The position numbers were made by a program, and so were the translations under genes. From Streptomyces triticagri (GTDB lineage: Bacteria; Actinomycetota; Actinomycetes; Streptomycetales; Streptomycetaceae), in assembly GCF_003429565.1 (NCBI RefSeq), contig NZ_QUAK01000038.1, forward strand, positions 1-64,000: a stretch of DNA of 64,000 bases, given 5' to 3'. This document shows, one piece after another, positions 52,180 through 59,919 of this stretch. Below the pieces are notes generated by a model that was not told where the DNA came from, searched no databases, and worked only from the letters and a program-made list of their open reading frames with translations. Every line of letters starts with the position of its first letter. The first letter of the stretch is position 1.

Positions 52180-52641
52180 TCAGGAACGGCGCTCGGCGTA
52201 GAGGCGGGAGCCGGTGAGCTCCTGGCCGAAGACGTCGTCCGGATTCGACAGGACGCAGGTCTCGAGCGAGAGACAGCCGCAGCCGATGCAGTCGGTCAGA
52301 TGGTCGCGGAGACGGCCCAACTGCTTGATGCGCGCGTCGAGTTCGGAGCGCCAGGCCTCGGAGAGGCGGGCCCAGTCCGCGCGGTTGGGGGTGCGCTCCT
52401 CGGGCAGTTCGGCGAGGGCGTCCCGGATGGTGGCGAGCGGGATGCCGACCCGCTGGGCGGCGCGTACGAAGGCGACCCGGCGCAGGGCGTCGCGGCTGTA
52501 CCGGCGCTGATTGCCGGTGGTGCGGCGGCTGCTGATGAGGCCCTTGGACTCGTAGAAGTGCAGGGCGGAGACGGCCGCACCGCTGCGGGCCGACAGCTGG
52601 CCGACGGTGAGCTCATGGATCTTCTCTGGAATCTGCGGCAC
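52180..52641 (-). CDS. soxR: Redox-sensing transcriptional activator SoxR
   Basis: A 153-residue MerR-family protein. The HTH is ELTVGQLSARSGAAVSALHF followed by YESKGLISSRRTTGNQRRYS. The [2Fe-2S] cluster ligands are DCIGCGCLSLETC (C-x2-C-x-C-x5-C), diagnostic of SoxR. Redox-active compounds oxidise the cluster and switch on target promoters; in Streptomyces the inducers are often endogenous pigments. GTG at 52641 is the only plausible start. I found no obvious SoxR box (CCTCAAGC-type) in the window. Confidence 0.94.
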   Translation of the reverse strand: MPQIPEKIHELTVGQLSARSGAAVSALHFYESKGLISSRRTTGNQRRYSRDALRRVAFVRAAQRVGIPLATIRDALAELPEERTPNRADWARLSEAWRSELDARIKQLGRLRDHLTDCIGCGCLSLETCVLSNPDDVFGQELTGSRLYAERRS

Positions 52642-52716
52642 CCCTGCAAGGCTAATCGGGGCGAGGGCAGGTGCGACCTCGGGCCTTCCGTTGACAGCCG
52701 ACCGCGCCGCGACCAT

Positions 52717-52733
52717 GCTGAGCAAGCGCTTAG
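52717..52733. promoter_or_regulatory. Operator GCTGAGCAAGCGCTTAG, copy 1 (maoC-like promoter)
   Basis: This 17-bp imperfect dyad (CTGAGC..GCTTAG arms) lies 27 bp upstream of the MaoC-like ATG. An identical copy lies in front of the TetR gene at 53259-53876. Its core resembles the AnCAAGnnCTTGnT pattern I recall for KstR2. Confidence 0.7.
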
Positions 52734-52759
52734 AAATGAATCTCCGGGAGGCACCGAAC

Positions 52760-53224
52760 ATGGCAGAGCCAAGGATCTTCACCTCCGCCGACGAGCTCGA
52801 GGCGGCCGTCGGCGAGCAGCTGGGCACCAGCGACTGGCTGGAGATCGACCAGCAGCGGATCGACCGCTTCGCCGAGGCCACCGGCGACCACCAGTGGATC
52901 CATGTCGATCCCGAGAAGGCCGCGGCCGGCCCCTTCGGCACCACCATCGCGCACGGCTATCTCACCCTGTCGCTGCTGCCGGCCCTGGTCCCGCAGATCC
53001 TGTCCGTCGAGAACGTACGGATGGGTCTCAACTACGGCACCAACAAGGTGCGTTTCCCCTCGCCGGTGCCGGTCGGCTCCCGGGTGCGCGCCTCGGGCGT
53101 ACTGAAGGAGGTCGCCAGGACGTCCGACGGCGGCGTCCAGCTGACCACCACGGTGACCGTCGAGCGCGAGGGCGCCGACAAGCCGGCCTGTGTCGCCGAG
53201 TCGGTGTCGCGCTTCTACTTCTGA
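52760..53224 (+). CDS. MaoC-family enoyl-CoA hydratase/dehydratase
   Basis: A 154-residue single-hotdog dehydratase. The catalytic Asp/His are in FAEATGDHQWIHVDPEKAAA (D-x4-H hydratase 2 motif), followed by GPFGTTIAHGYLTLSLLPAL. It hydrates trans-2-enoyl-CoA. ATG 52760 follows GGGAGG. A 17-bp operator identical to one before the facing TetR gene lies in its promoter, so it is probably the target of that repressor. Confidence 0.91.
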   Translation: MAEPRIFTSADELEAAVGEQLGTSDWLEIDQQRIDRFAEATGDHQWIHVDPEKAAAGPFGTTIAHGYLTLSLLPALVPQILSVENVRMGLNYGTNKVRFPSPVPVGSRVRASGVLKEVARTSDGGVQLTTTVTVEREGADKPACVAESVSRFYF

Positions 53225-53258
53225 GCGGCTGCCGAAAGGCCTCGGGGAGACACCCCAC

Positions 53259-53876
53259 CTACGCCCCGGACCGCACCATCCTGTTGACGAGGTCGGCGTA
53301 CAGCACGCCGACCTCGTCCGGTGTGCGACGGCCCGCGGCGTTGAACCAGCGGGCCACGTCGATGCAGAGGGACATCACGGCGAGCGTGGTGCCGGGCACG
53401 TCGGGTACGTCGAACTCGCCGTCCCGGACGCCGTCGAGCAGGATCCGGCGGACCGCGGCGTCGCACTGCCGGCGCAGGTCCACGACCTCCGCACGGTGCT
53501 CGGGGCCGAGCGCGTCCAGCTCGTACTGGACGACGCGGGCCGTGGTGTGGTGCTCCGCGTGCCAGACCACGAAGCTGCGGACGGCGCGGGCGAGGCGTTC
53601 GGCGGCACTGCCCTCGGCGTCCGCCGCCGCCTGCAGGATCCGGACGGCCTTCTCGTGACCGAGGCGGCTGATGCGGTGCAGCAGCTCTTCCTTGGTCTTG
53701 TAGTGGATGTAGAGCGCGGCCGGGCTCATCCCGGCGCGGCCCGCGATGTCCCGGGTGGTCGTCGCGTGATAGCCCTGCTCGGCGAAGGCCTCCACCGCCG
53801 CGATCAGGAGTCGCCTGGCCGCGTCAGGGGTGACCTCGTCCCAAGCAGCGCCCTCGGTCGGCTCCGCCGCGTCCAT
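53259..53876 (-). CDS. TetR-family regulator facing the maoC-like gene
   Basis: A 205-residue TetR regulator. The HTH is RRLLIAAVEAFAEQGYHATT, then GRAGMSPAALYIHYKTKEEL. The C-terminal helical domain (LARAVRSFVVWHAEHHTTAR, DGEFDVPDVPGTT) is of the type found in acyl-CoA-responsive repressors. The ATG at 53874-53876 starts the conserved part; an upstream extension to 53966 is less likely. A 17-bp element identical to that of the maoC-like gene lies 92 bp upstream, supporting autoregulation and control of maoC. Confidence 0.88.
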   Translation of the reverse strand: MDAAEPTEGAAWDEVTPDAARRLLIAAVEAFAEQGYHATTTRDIAGRAGMSPAALYIHYKTKEELLHRISRLGHEKAVRILQAAADAEGSAAERLARAVRSFVVWHAEHHTTARVVQYELDALGPEHRAEVVDLRRQCDAAVRRILLDGVRDGEFDVPDVPGTTLAVMSLCIDVARWFNAAGRRTPDEVGVLYADLVNRMVRSGA

Positions 53877-53967
53877 CGTCGCCCCTCTCGCCACGTCCAC
53901 AGGTGTGGCCGGCGGCACGGCGGGACACCCCGCCGCCCTTCCGGCAGGACAGCACCCTACCCCCATC

Positions 53968-53984
53968 GCTGAGCAAGCGCTTAG
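53968..53984. promoter_or_regulatory. Operator GCTGAGCAAGCGCTTAG, copy 2 (TetR promoter)
   Basis: Identical over 17 bp to the copy at 52717-52733. It lies upstream of the TetR gene (start 53876) and after the acyl-CoA dehydrogenase stop. Confidence 0.7.
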
Positions 53985-54041
53985 GGAGCGCTCGGGGAGC
54001 GTCGTGGGCGGTACGGGACGGACCCGCCGGGCGGCCCCGGG

Positions 54042-55202
54042 TCAGAAGGCGGAGACGCCGGTGAGGGCCCGGCCGATGACCAGCTTCTGGATCTGACTCG
54101 TGCCCTCGTACAGGGTCATCACACGGGCGTCGCGCAGGAGTTTGCCCACCGGATACTCGTCGATGTAGCCGTAGCCGCCGAACACCTGGATCGCGTTGTT
54201 CGCCGCGCGGACCGCGGCCTCGGAGGCGAACAGCTTGGCCTTGGACGACTCGGTGGCGAACGGCCGGCCGCGGTCGATCAGATCCGCCACCCGCCAGGTC
54301 AGCAGCCGGGCCGCGTCCACGTCCACGGCCATGTCGCTGATCAGCTCCTGCACCAGCTGGTGGCTCGCGATCGGCTTGCCGAACTGCTCGCGCTCGCCCG
54401 CGTAGCCGACGGCCGCGTCCAGGGCCGCCCGGGCGATGCCGACACAGCCGGCCGCGACCGACATCCTCCCCTTGGCGAGTGCGGACATCGCCACCGAGAA
54501 GCCCTTGCCCGCGGGCCCGAGCATGGCGCCCGCGGGTACCCGTACGTCCTCGAGGACCAGTTCGGCGGTGGCCTGGCCGCGCAGGCCGAGCTTGCCGTGG
54601 ATGGTGCGGCGGCTCAGGCCGGGACTGTCGGTGGGGATCAGGAACGCGGACACGCCCCGGTGGCCGCTCTCCTCGCCGGTCCGGGCGAACAGCAGCACCA
54701 CGTCGGCCCAAGTGCCGTTCGTGATGAAGGTCTTGGTGCCGGTGACCAGGTAGTCGCCGCCGTCCCGGACCGCCCGGGTCGCCAGATTGCCCGCGTCCGA
54801 GCCGGTGCCCGGTTCGGTGAGGCCGAAGCAGCCGAGGGCGGCGCCGGAGGTGAGCCGCGGCAGCCACTGCTGCTTCTGCTCCTCGCTCCCCCAGGCGGCG
54901 ACCGTCTTGGCCACCAGACCCAGCGAGACGGAGACGATGCCGCGCACCGAGGAGTCGCCGCGGCCGAGCTCCTCGGTCACCAGGCAGTACGCGAGGTGGT
55001 CGCCGCCGGAGCCGCCGTACTTCTCGTCGACGGTGAGGCCGAGGAAGCCGAGCTCGCCGAGCTTGCCGACGACCGCGCGGTCGACGCTCTCGGCCCGGTC
55101 CCAGTCCCGGACGTGCGGCGCGATCTCGCGCGTCACGAAGTCGCGGGCGAGCTGCCTGACGGCGGTCTGCTCCGCACTGAGCTCCAGGTTCACCGGGTCC
55201 AC
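54042..55202 (-). CDS. Acyl-CoA dehydrogenase
   Basis: A 386-residue ACAD. It has CFGLTEPGTGSDAGNLATRA (FAD/substrate loop), FITNGTWADVVLLFART, NAIQVFGGYGYIDEYPVGKL and the catalytic Glu in LYEGTSQIQKLVIGRAL. It introduces a 2,3-double bond in an acyl-CoA using FAD and passes electrons to ETF. The start GTG at 55202 follows AAAGGTGG. It is divergent from a TetR gene; a 17-bp operator in the 45-bp gap also occurs before the aldehyde dehydrogenase operon. Confidence 0.93.
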   Translation of the reverse strand: MDPVNLELSAEQTAVRQLARDFVTREIAPHVRDWDRAESVDRAVVGKLGELGFLGLTVDEKYGGSGGDHLAYCLVTEELGRGDSSVRGIVSVSLGLVAKTVAAWGSEEQKQQWLPRLTSGAALGCFGLTEPGTGSDAGNLATRAVRDGGDYLVTGTKTFITNGTWADVVLLFARTGEESGHRGVSAFLIPTDSPGLSRRTIHGKLGLRGQATAELVLEDVRVPAGAMLGPAGKGFSVAMSALAKGRMSVAAGCVGIARAALDAAVGYAGEREQFGKPIASHQLVQELISDMAVDVDAARLLTWRVADLIDRGRPFATESSKAKLFASEAAVRAANNAIQVFGGYGYIDEYPVGKLLRDARVMTLYEGTSQIQKLVIGRALTGVSAF

Positions 55203-55210
55203 CCACCTTT

Positions 55211-55227
55211 AATTAACACTGCTAGTT
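55211..55227. promoter_or_regulatory. Operator AACTAGCAGTGTTAATT (minus strand), acyl-CoA dehydrogenase/TetR spacer
   Basis: On the minus strand it matches the element at 58535-58551 in 15 of 17 positions. The plus-strand sequence is AATTAACACTGCTAGTT. It sits between divergent start codons (55202 and 55248), so one bound repressor would control both genes. Confidence 0.75.
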
Positions 55228-55247
55228 TTAGGCTCGGAGGGCCTACT

Positions 55248-55916
55248 ATGAGCCGCATGGCCCGACCGCGCAAGCCCCTCCTGAGTACGGAACGCATCGT
55301 TGCGACGGCCGCCGCCCTGGTGGACGCGGAGGGTCTGGCCGCGGTGTCCACGCGGCGCCTCGCTGCGGAGCTCGGGGTCAGCGGGCCCTCGCTGTACAAC
55401 CACTTCCGCACCAAGGACCAGATCCTGGAGGCGGTCGCGGACTCGGTCAGTGCGCAGGTCGACCTGTCGATGTTCGATCCGGAGGACGGACGGGACTGGC
55501 GTACCGCCCTGCACGACTGGGCGGTCTCGTACCGGGCGGCGCTGCTCGAGCACCCGCACATCGTGCCGGTGCTCGCGCGCGGGCCCGGGCACCGGCCGGC
55601 CGGACTCCGGCTCGCCGACGCGGTGTTCGGGGCGATGACCGCGGCGGGGTGGCCGCCGGCCCAGGCCACGTCGATCGGAGCGCTGATGCGGTACTTCGTG
55701 ACGGGGTCCGCACTCGGGTCCTTCGCGGGCGGCTTCCCCGACGACCGGGAGGCGTACGATCCCGCGGACTATCCGCACCTGGGGCAGGCGCATCTCCTGG
55801 CGGAGCGGCAGGAGAAGGTCGACGAGCGGGCCTTCGAGGTGGGTCTCTCCGCGATTCTCGCAGGGCTCGAGGTGCAGTTCCGGGCTCTGCCGGACCGTCC
55901 TCGGCCCAGGCGCTGA
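55248..55916 (+). CDS. TetR-family regulator of the acyl-CoA/aldehyde dehydrogenase genes
   Basis: A 222-residue TetR regulator. HTH: STERIVATAAALVDAEGLAA, then AAELGVSGPSLYNHFRTKDQ. The ligand domain includes HDWAVSYRAALLEHPHIVPV and a late TetR_C segment. GGAGG lies eight bases before ATG 55248; a second ATG three codons on is possible. It probably represses its own gene, the divergent acyl-CoA dehydrogenase and the aldehyde/alcohol dehydrogenase operon through the shared 17-bp element. Confidence 0.9.
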   Translation: MSRMARPRKPLLSTERIVATAAALVDAEGLAAVSTRRLAAELGVSGPSLYNHFRTKDQILEAVADSVSAQVDLSMFDPEDGRDWRTALHDWAVSYRAALLEHPHIVPVLARGPGHRPAGLRLADAVFGAMTAAGWPPAQATSIGALMRYFVTGSALGSFAGGFPDDREAYDPADYPHLGQAHLLAERQEKVDERAFEVGLSAILAGLEVQFRALPDRPRPRR

Positions 55917-55929
55917 CGCACCTTCGTCC

Positions 55930-57039
55930 TCAATCGCCGGACGGGCTTGATCGTGGGGCCTGAAACTCGACCAGCGCACGACCCCCTCGCGCACCGCGCA
56001 TCGCGTCGAAGGCCGCGGGGATGTCGGACAGGCCGATCCGGTCCGTCACCAACGACCGGAGGTCGAGGCGGCCCGCCCGGGCGTGCTCGGCGAGTGCGGG
56101 GAGGTCGACGGCGGGATCGCAGTTGCCGTAGACGCAGCCGGACAGGGTCCGGCCCCAGTGGAAGAGCTCCAGTGCGTTGAACGTGACCTGCTGGTCCTTG
56201 CCCCCGATGCCCACCACCGTCGTACGGCCGCCGCGCCGCGTGGACTCCCAGGCCGTACGGATGGTCTCCGCCCGGCCCACGCACTCCACTGCGACGTCCG
56301 CACCTCGTCCGTCGGTCAACGCCCGTACCTGCTTGGCCGTCTTGTCCGAGGCGAGGACGAAGTCCGTGGCGCCGGCGGCGCGGGCGAGGGCTTCCTTGCC
56401 GGGTGAGACGTCGACCGCGACGATCGGCCCGGCGCCCGCGATCCGTGCGGACTGCAGGGTCGCGAGACCGACGCCCCCGACGCCGTACACCACGACCGAC
56501 TCGCCCTCCCGTACGGCCGCCGAGTTGTGCACCGCGCCGTAGCCGGTGAGGACGGCGCAGCCGAGCAGGGCCGCGTCGGTGAGATCGATGCCTTCGGGGA
56601 CGGGCAGCAGGCAGTTCTCCGCGACGACCGTCTCCTCGGCGAAGGCGGCGACATTGAGCCCGGGGTGCAGTTCGGTGCCGTCGGGGCGATGGGCGTACAC
56701 CGAGGCGGCGCCGGCCAGGGCGTTGTCGCAGAGCCATCCCTCGCCGATCCGGCACGCCGGGCAACTCCCGCAGGACGGCGCCCAGTTGAGGATGACCTCG
56801 GCGCCCGGCCGGACCGAGGTGACGCCCTCTCCCACGGCGATCACCGTGCCCGCGCCCTCGTGTCCGAGCACGCACGGGGTGGGGACGCGCATGGTGCCGT
56901 CGGCGAGCGAGAGGTCGGAGTGGCAGACACCGGCGGCGGCGAGGCGGACCCGCACCTGCCCGGGTCCCGGATCGGGCAGCTCGATCTCGGTGATCTCCAG
57001 CGGAGATCCGACGGCGGGCAGGACGGCGGCGCGGACCAT
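55930..57039 (-). CDS. Zinc-dependent alcohol dehydrogenase (MDR family)
   Basis: A 369-residue zinc ADH. Catalytic zinc ligands are in AAGVCHSDLSLADG, GHEGAGTV and LLGCAVLTGYG; the structural-zinc Cys cluster is SCGSCPACRIGEGWLC. The NAD-binding motif is VYGVGGVGLATLQ. It oxidises an alcohol to an aldehyde. The ATG at 57037-57039 follows GGAGG by ten bases. It is downstream of the aldehyde dehydrogenase gene (57 bp apart), so alcohol to aldehyde to acid conversion in one operon is likely. Confidence 0.92.
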   Translation of the reverse strand: MVRAAVLPAVGSPLEITEIELPDPGPGQVRVRLAAAGVCHSDLSLADGTMRVPTPCVLGHEGAGTVIAVGEGVTSVRPGAEVILNWAPSCGSCPACRIGEGWLCDNALAGAASVYAHRPDGTELHPGLNVAAFAEETVVAENCLLPVPEGIDLTDAALLGCAVLTGYGAVHNSAAVREGESVVVYGVGGVGLATLQSARIAGAGPIVAVDVSPGKEALARAAGATDFVLASDKTAKQVRALTDGRGADVAVECVGRAETIRTAWESTRRGGRTTVVGIGGKDQQVTFNALELFHWGRTLSGCVYGNCDPAVDLPALAEHARAGRLDLRSLVTDRIGLSDIPAAFDAMRGARGGRALVEFQAPRSSPSGD

Positions 57040-57095
57040 GTTCGGGAAACCTCCGGGTGCAGCGGGTGTCGGGCGGCGATGCGGAACGGGAGCCG

Positions 57096-58484
57096 TCAGA
57101 ACTGCAGCGACTTGGTCTGCAGATACTCCCCGAGACCGTGCGGGCCGAGCTCGCGCCCCACACCCGACTGCTTGTAACCGCCGAAGGGCGCAAGCGGGTT
57201 GAAGCGCCCGCCGTTGATGTCGACCTGCCCGGTCTCCAGGCGGCGGGCGAAGGCCACGGCCGTGTCCTCGTCGGCGGCCCAGACGGCGCCCGCGAGGCCG
57301 TACACCGTGCCGTTGGCGATGCGGACCGCGTCGTCCTCGTCCTCGTAGGCGATGAGGGACAGGACCGGTCCGAAGATCTCCTCCTGCGCGATCGTCATCT
57401 CCGCGGTGACGTCGGCGAAGACGGTGGGGCTGACGAAGTAGCCCTGCTCGTGCGGCGGTTCGGCGCCGCCCGCGACGATCCGGGCGCCCTCGGCCACGCC
57501 CTTCTCGATGTACCCGCGGACCCGGTCGCGCTGCTTGGCGTTGACCAGCGGGCCGATGCGGTCGCCGTACTTGGCCGCGGCGGTGGTGGCGAGCGAGACG
57601 GCCTCGTCGTAGCTGTCGCGGTGGACCAGCATGCGGGTCCAGGCGCTGCAGGTCTGGCCGGAGTTGGCCATCACGTTGGAGACGCCGACATTGACCGCCT
57701 TGGCGAGGTCGGCGCCCGGCAGGATCACATTCGCCGACTTGCCGCCGAGCTCGAGGGCGACGGGCTTGACGGCCGCACCGGCCGAGGCGCCGATCTGGCG
57801 GCCGACCGCCGTGGACCCGGTGAACGAGACGAGATCGACGTCCTCGTGCGTGACGAGCGCCTGCCCGGCCTCCGGGCCACGTCCGGTGACCAGATTGAAC
57901 ACCCCGGCCGGCAGCCCGGCCTCGTGCACGGCCTCCGCGAAGAGCTGGGCGACCAGCGGGGTGTCCTCGGCGGGCTTGAGCACCATGGTGCAGCCGGCCG
58001 CGAGCGCCGGGGCGGCCTTGGCGACGATCTGGTGCAGCGGATAGTTCCAGGGCGTGACGGCACCGACCACACCGACCGGTTCGAGCAGCACGGTGGAGTT
58101 CCCGATGCGCTCCTCGAAGGCGTAGCCGGCGGCGAGTTCGGCGTACGAACCGGCCACCGCGATCGGCACACTCGCGTGCACGGCCTGGGAGAAGCCGAGC
58201 GGCGAGCCGAGTTCGGCGGTGACGGTCTCGGCGATCTCGTCCTTGCGGGCGGCGAGCACGTCCCGCAGGGCGCCGAGCTTCGCGCCGCGCTCGGCGGGCG
58301 GGGTCGCCGACCAGCCGGGCAGCGCGGCGCGGGCGGCGCGTACGGCCGCGTCGACGTCCTCGACCGTGCCTGCCGGTACGGTCGCGATCGGCTGCTCGTC
58401 GACGGGATTGACCACGTCGATGACGTCCTGGCCCGCGGCGGCCCGCCACTCGCCACCGATGTACATCGCGTCATGGGCCTTCAT
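57096..58484 (-). CDS. Aldehyde dehydrogenase, operon partner of the zinc ADH
   Basis: A 462-residue ALDH. Landmarks are VTPWNYPLHQ, FTGSTAVGRQIG, LELGGKSANVIL (Glu) and SGQTCSAWTRML (catalytic Cys), ending EYLQTKSLQF. GGAGG lies before ATG 58482-58484. The 17-bp operator AACTAGCGGTGTTAGTT lies ~50-67 bp upstream of the start, next to the MFS stop, linking it to the TetR at 55248. Confidence 0.92.
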   Translation of the reverse strand: MKAHDAMYIGGEWRAAAGQDVIDVVNPVDEQPIATVPAGTVEDVDAAVRAARAALPGWSATPPAERGAKLGALRDVLAARKDEIAETVTAELGSPLGFSQAVHASVPIAVAGSYAELAAGYAFEERIGNSTVLLEPVGVVGAVTPWNYPLHQIVAKAAPALAAGCTMVLKPAEDTPLVAQLFAEAVHEAGLPAGVFNLVTGRGPEAGQALVTHEDVDLVSFTGSTAVGRQIGASAGAAVKPVALELGGKSANVILPGADLAKAVNVGVSNVMANSGQTCSAWTRMLVHRDSYDEAVSLATTAAAKYGDRIGPLVNAKQRDRVRGYIEKGVAEGARIVAGGAEPPHEQGYFVSPTVFADVTAEMTIAQEEIFGPVLSLIAYEDEDDAVRIANGTVYGLAGAVWAADEDTAVAFARRLETGQVDINGGRFNPLAPFGGYKQSGVGRELGPHGLGEYLQTKSLQF

Positions 58485-58534
58485 CGCTGTCCTCCAGAGC
58501 GTCGCTGCGTGGTCCTGCCAACGTACACCCGTCA

Positions 58535-58551
58535 AACTAGCGGTGTTAGTT
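58535..58551. promoter_or_regulatory. Operator AACTAGCGGTGTTAGTT before the aldehyde dehydrogenase operon
   Basis: The arms AACTA and TAGTT are exact inverted repeats around 7 bp. It lies between the end of the MFS gene and the ALDH start, and is nearly identical to the element at 55211-55227. Confidence 0.75.
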
Positions 58552-58552
58552 T

Positions 58553-59833
58553 TCAGGCGCCAGTGCCTTCGGTGCCGCGGTGGGCGGCCGGCGGACCGGA
58601 CGCCGGTTGTGCACCCGGTCCTGCGGGGCGCGACGGCCGACTGCCGTGCCCCGGCTTTCCGTTGCCTCCGCGCAGGCTCAGGCCCGTCGCGCCGAGCAGC
58701 AGGAATCCGAGGGTGAGGAACGGGGCGCCGGGGCCGGCCACACCGGCGATCAGGCCGGCCGCCGCGGGTGCCGCGACCTGGCCGAGGCGGTTGCCGGTCA
58801 GCCGCAGGGCCAGGGCCGTGGAGCGGGCGCCGGCGGGCGCGGCCTGGACGACGGTGGTCATCGACAGCGGCTGTCCGACGCCGAGGCAGAAGCCGAGCAG
58901 CGCGAGTACGGTGCCCAGCGCCCAGATGGGCAGCGGCAGCGCGACTGCGGCGCACAGCAGGGCCCCGAGCAGACAGCTCACGGTGAGCAGGACCGTACGC
59001 CCGAGGAGCCGGATCATCGGGCTCATCACGAGCCGGCAGGCGACGGTGGCGGCAGCCCGCAGGCTCAGGAGCAGTCCGACGGTGGCGGGTGCGATGCCGC
59101 GGTGTTCGCCCACCACCGGGAGGTAGGCGGTGAGGATGTCGGTGGCGGAGAGCACGGCCAGGCTGATGAAGATGCCCGCCGGCACTCCTCTGGTACGCAG
59201 GATCCCGCCGACCGGGACGGTGGCGCCGCGCTCCGGCACCCGCACGCTCTCGCGCCGGTGCTCGAGCCGCCAGGTGGAGGTGAGCGAGACGGCGGCGACG
59301 ATCGCGGCCACCACCAGGGCGAGGGCGCTGGTCCTGGCCAACTGCCCGTCGTCCGCGGAGATCAGCCGTCCCGCGGCGATCGGGCCGATCAGCTGCCCGA
59401 GCGAGGCGCCGATGGTGAAGTGCCCGAAATTGCGGTCCTGGCTCTCCGGCGCCGACTGCCGGGCGACGAGGGACTGGGCACCGATCACGAAGCAGAGATG
59501 GCCGAGCCCCATCACCCCGCTGAACGCCGCCATCGCCGGCAGCGACCCCGCGACACCACTGAGGGCGCAGCCGCCCGAGATGAGTACCACGCCGACCGGG
59601 AGCAGCGGGGCGCAGCGCCCGTGGTCGGTGCGGCGGCCGAGCGGTACGGCGGCGAAGAGCGGGAGCAGGGCGTAGACGCCGGCGATCACGCCGACCGCGC
59701 GCTCGTCGGCGCCCAGGGCGAGGGCCCGGTAGGAGACGGCGGGCCGCGCCATCGACACCGCCGACTGCGCGAAGCCGAAGGCGATGACGAGGCGGATCAG
59801 CCAGCCCCTGCCGGACCCGGACGCGTCACTCAT
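58553..59833 (-). CDS. MFS transporter, drug-exporter type
   Basis: A 426-residue membrane protein with twelve predicted helices. MFS markers are PLGRRTDHGRCAPLLPVG after TM2, GVMGLGHLCFVIG in TM4, and a second-half equivalent around MSPMIRLLGRTVLL. The long final ~35 residues are a Gly/Pro/Arg-rich cytoplasmic tail. Export of a small molecule is more likely than import, but the sequence does not say which. The start codon overlaps a 16-bp tandem repeat. Confidence 0.86.
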   Translation of the reverse strand: MSDASGSGRGWLIRLVIAFGFAQSAVSMARPAVSYRALALGADERAVGVIAGVYALLPLFAAVPLGRRTDHGRCAPLLPVGVVLISGGCALSGVAGSLPAMAAFSGVMGLGHLCFVIGAQSLVARQSAPESQDRNFGHFTIGASLGQLIGPIAAGRLISADDGQLARTSALALVVAAIVAAVSLTSTWRLEHRRESVRVPERGATVPVGGILRTRGVPAGIFISLAVLSATDILTAYLPVVGEHRGIAPATVGLLLSLRAAATVACRLVMSPMIRLLGRTVLLTVSCLLGALLCAAVALPLPIWALGTVLALLGFCLGVGQPLSMTTVVQAAPAGARSTALALRLTGNRLGQVAAPAAAGLIAGVAGPGAPFLTLGFLLLGATGLSLRGGNGKPGHGSRPSRPAGPGAQPASGPPAAHRGTEGTGA

Positions 59834-59894
59834 GACTCTTGGAATTCATGACTCTTGGAATTCATGGCTCTTGGAATTCATGACTCTCGGACCC
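59832..59894. repeat. 16-bp tandem repeat ATGACTCTTGGAATTC, about four units
   Basis: Units at 59832-59847, 59848-59863 and 59864-59879 are identical except for one base; the fourth, at 59880-59894, has decayed. The array overlaps the start of the MFS gene and spans its whole leader. A spacing of 16 bp is about 1.5 helical turns, so neighbouring copies face opposite sides of the DNA. Confidence 0.88.
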
Positions 59895-59919
59895 ATGTCC
59901 TACGGCTGCTCCCGAACCG

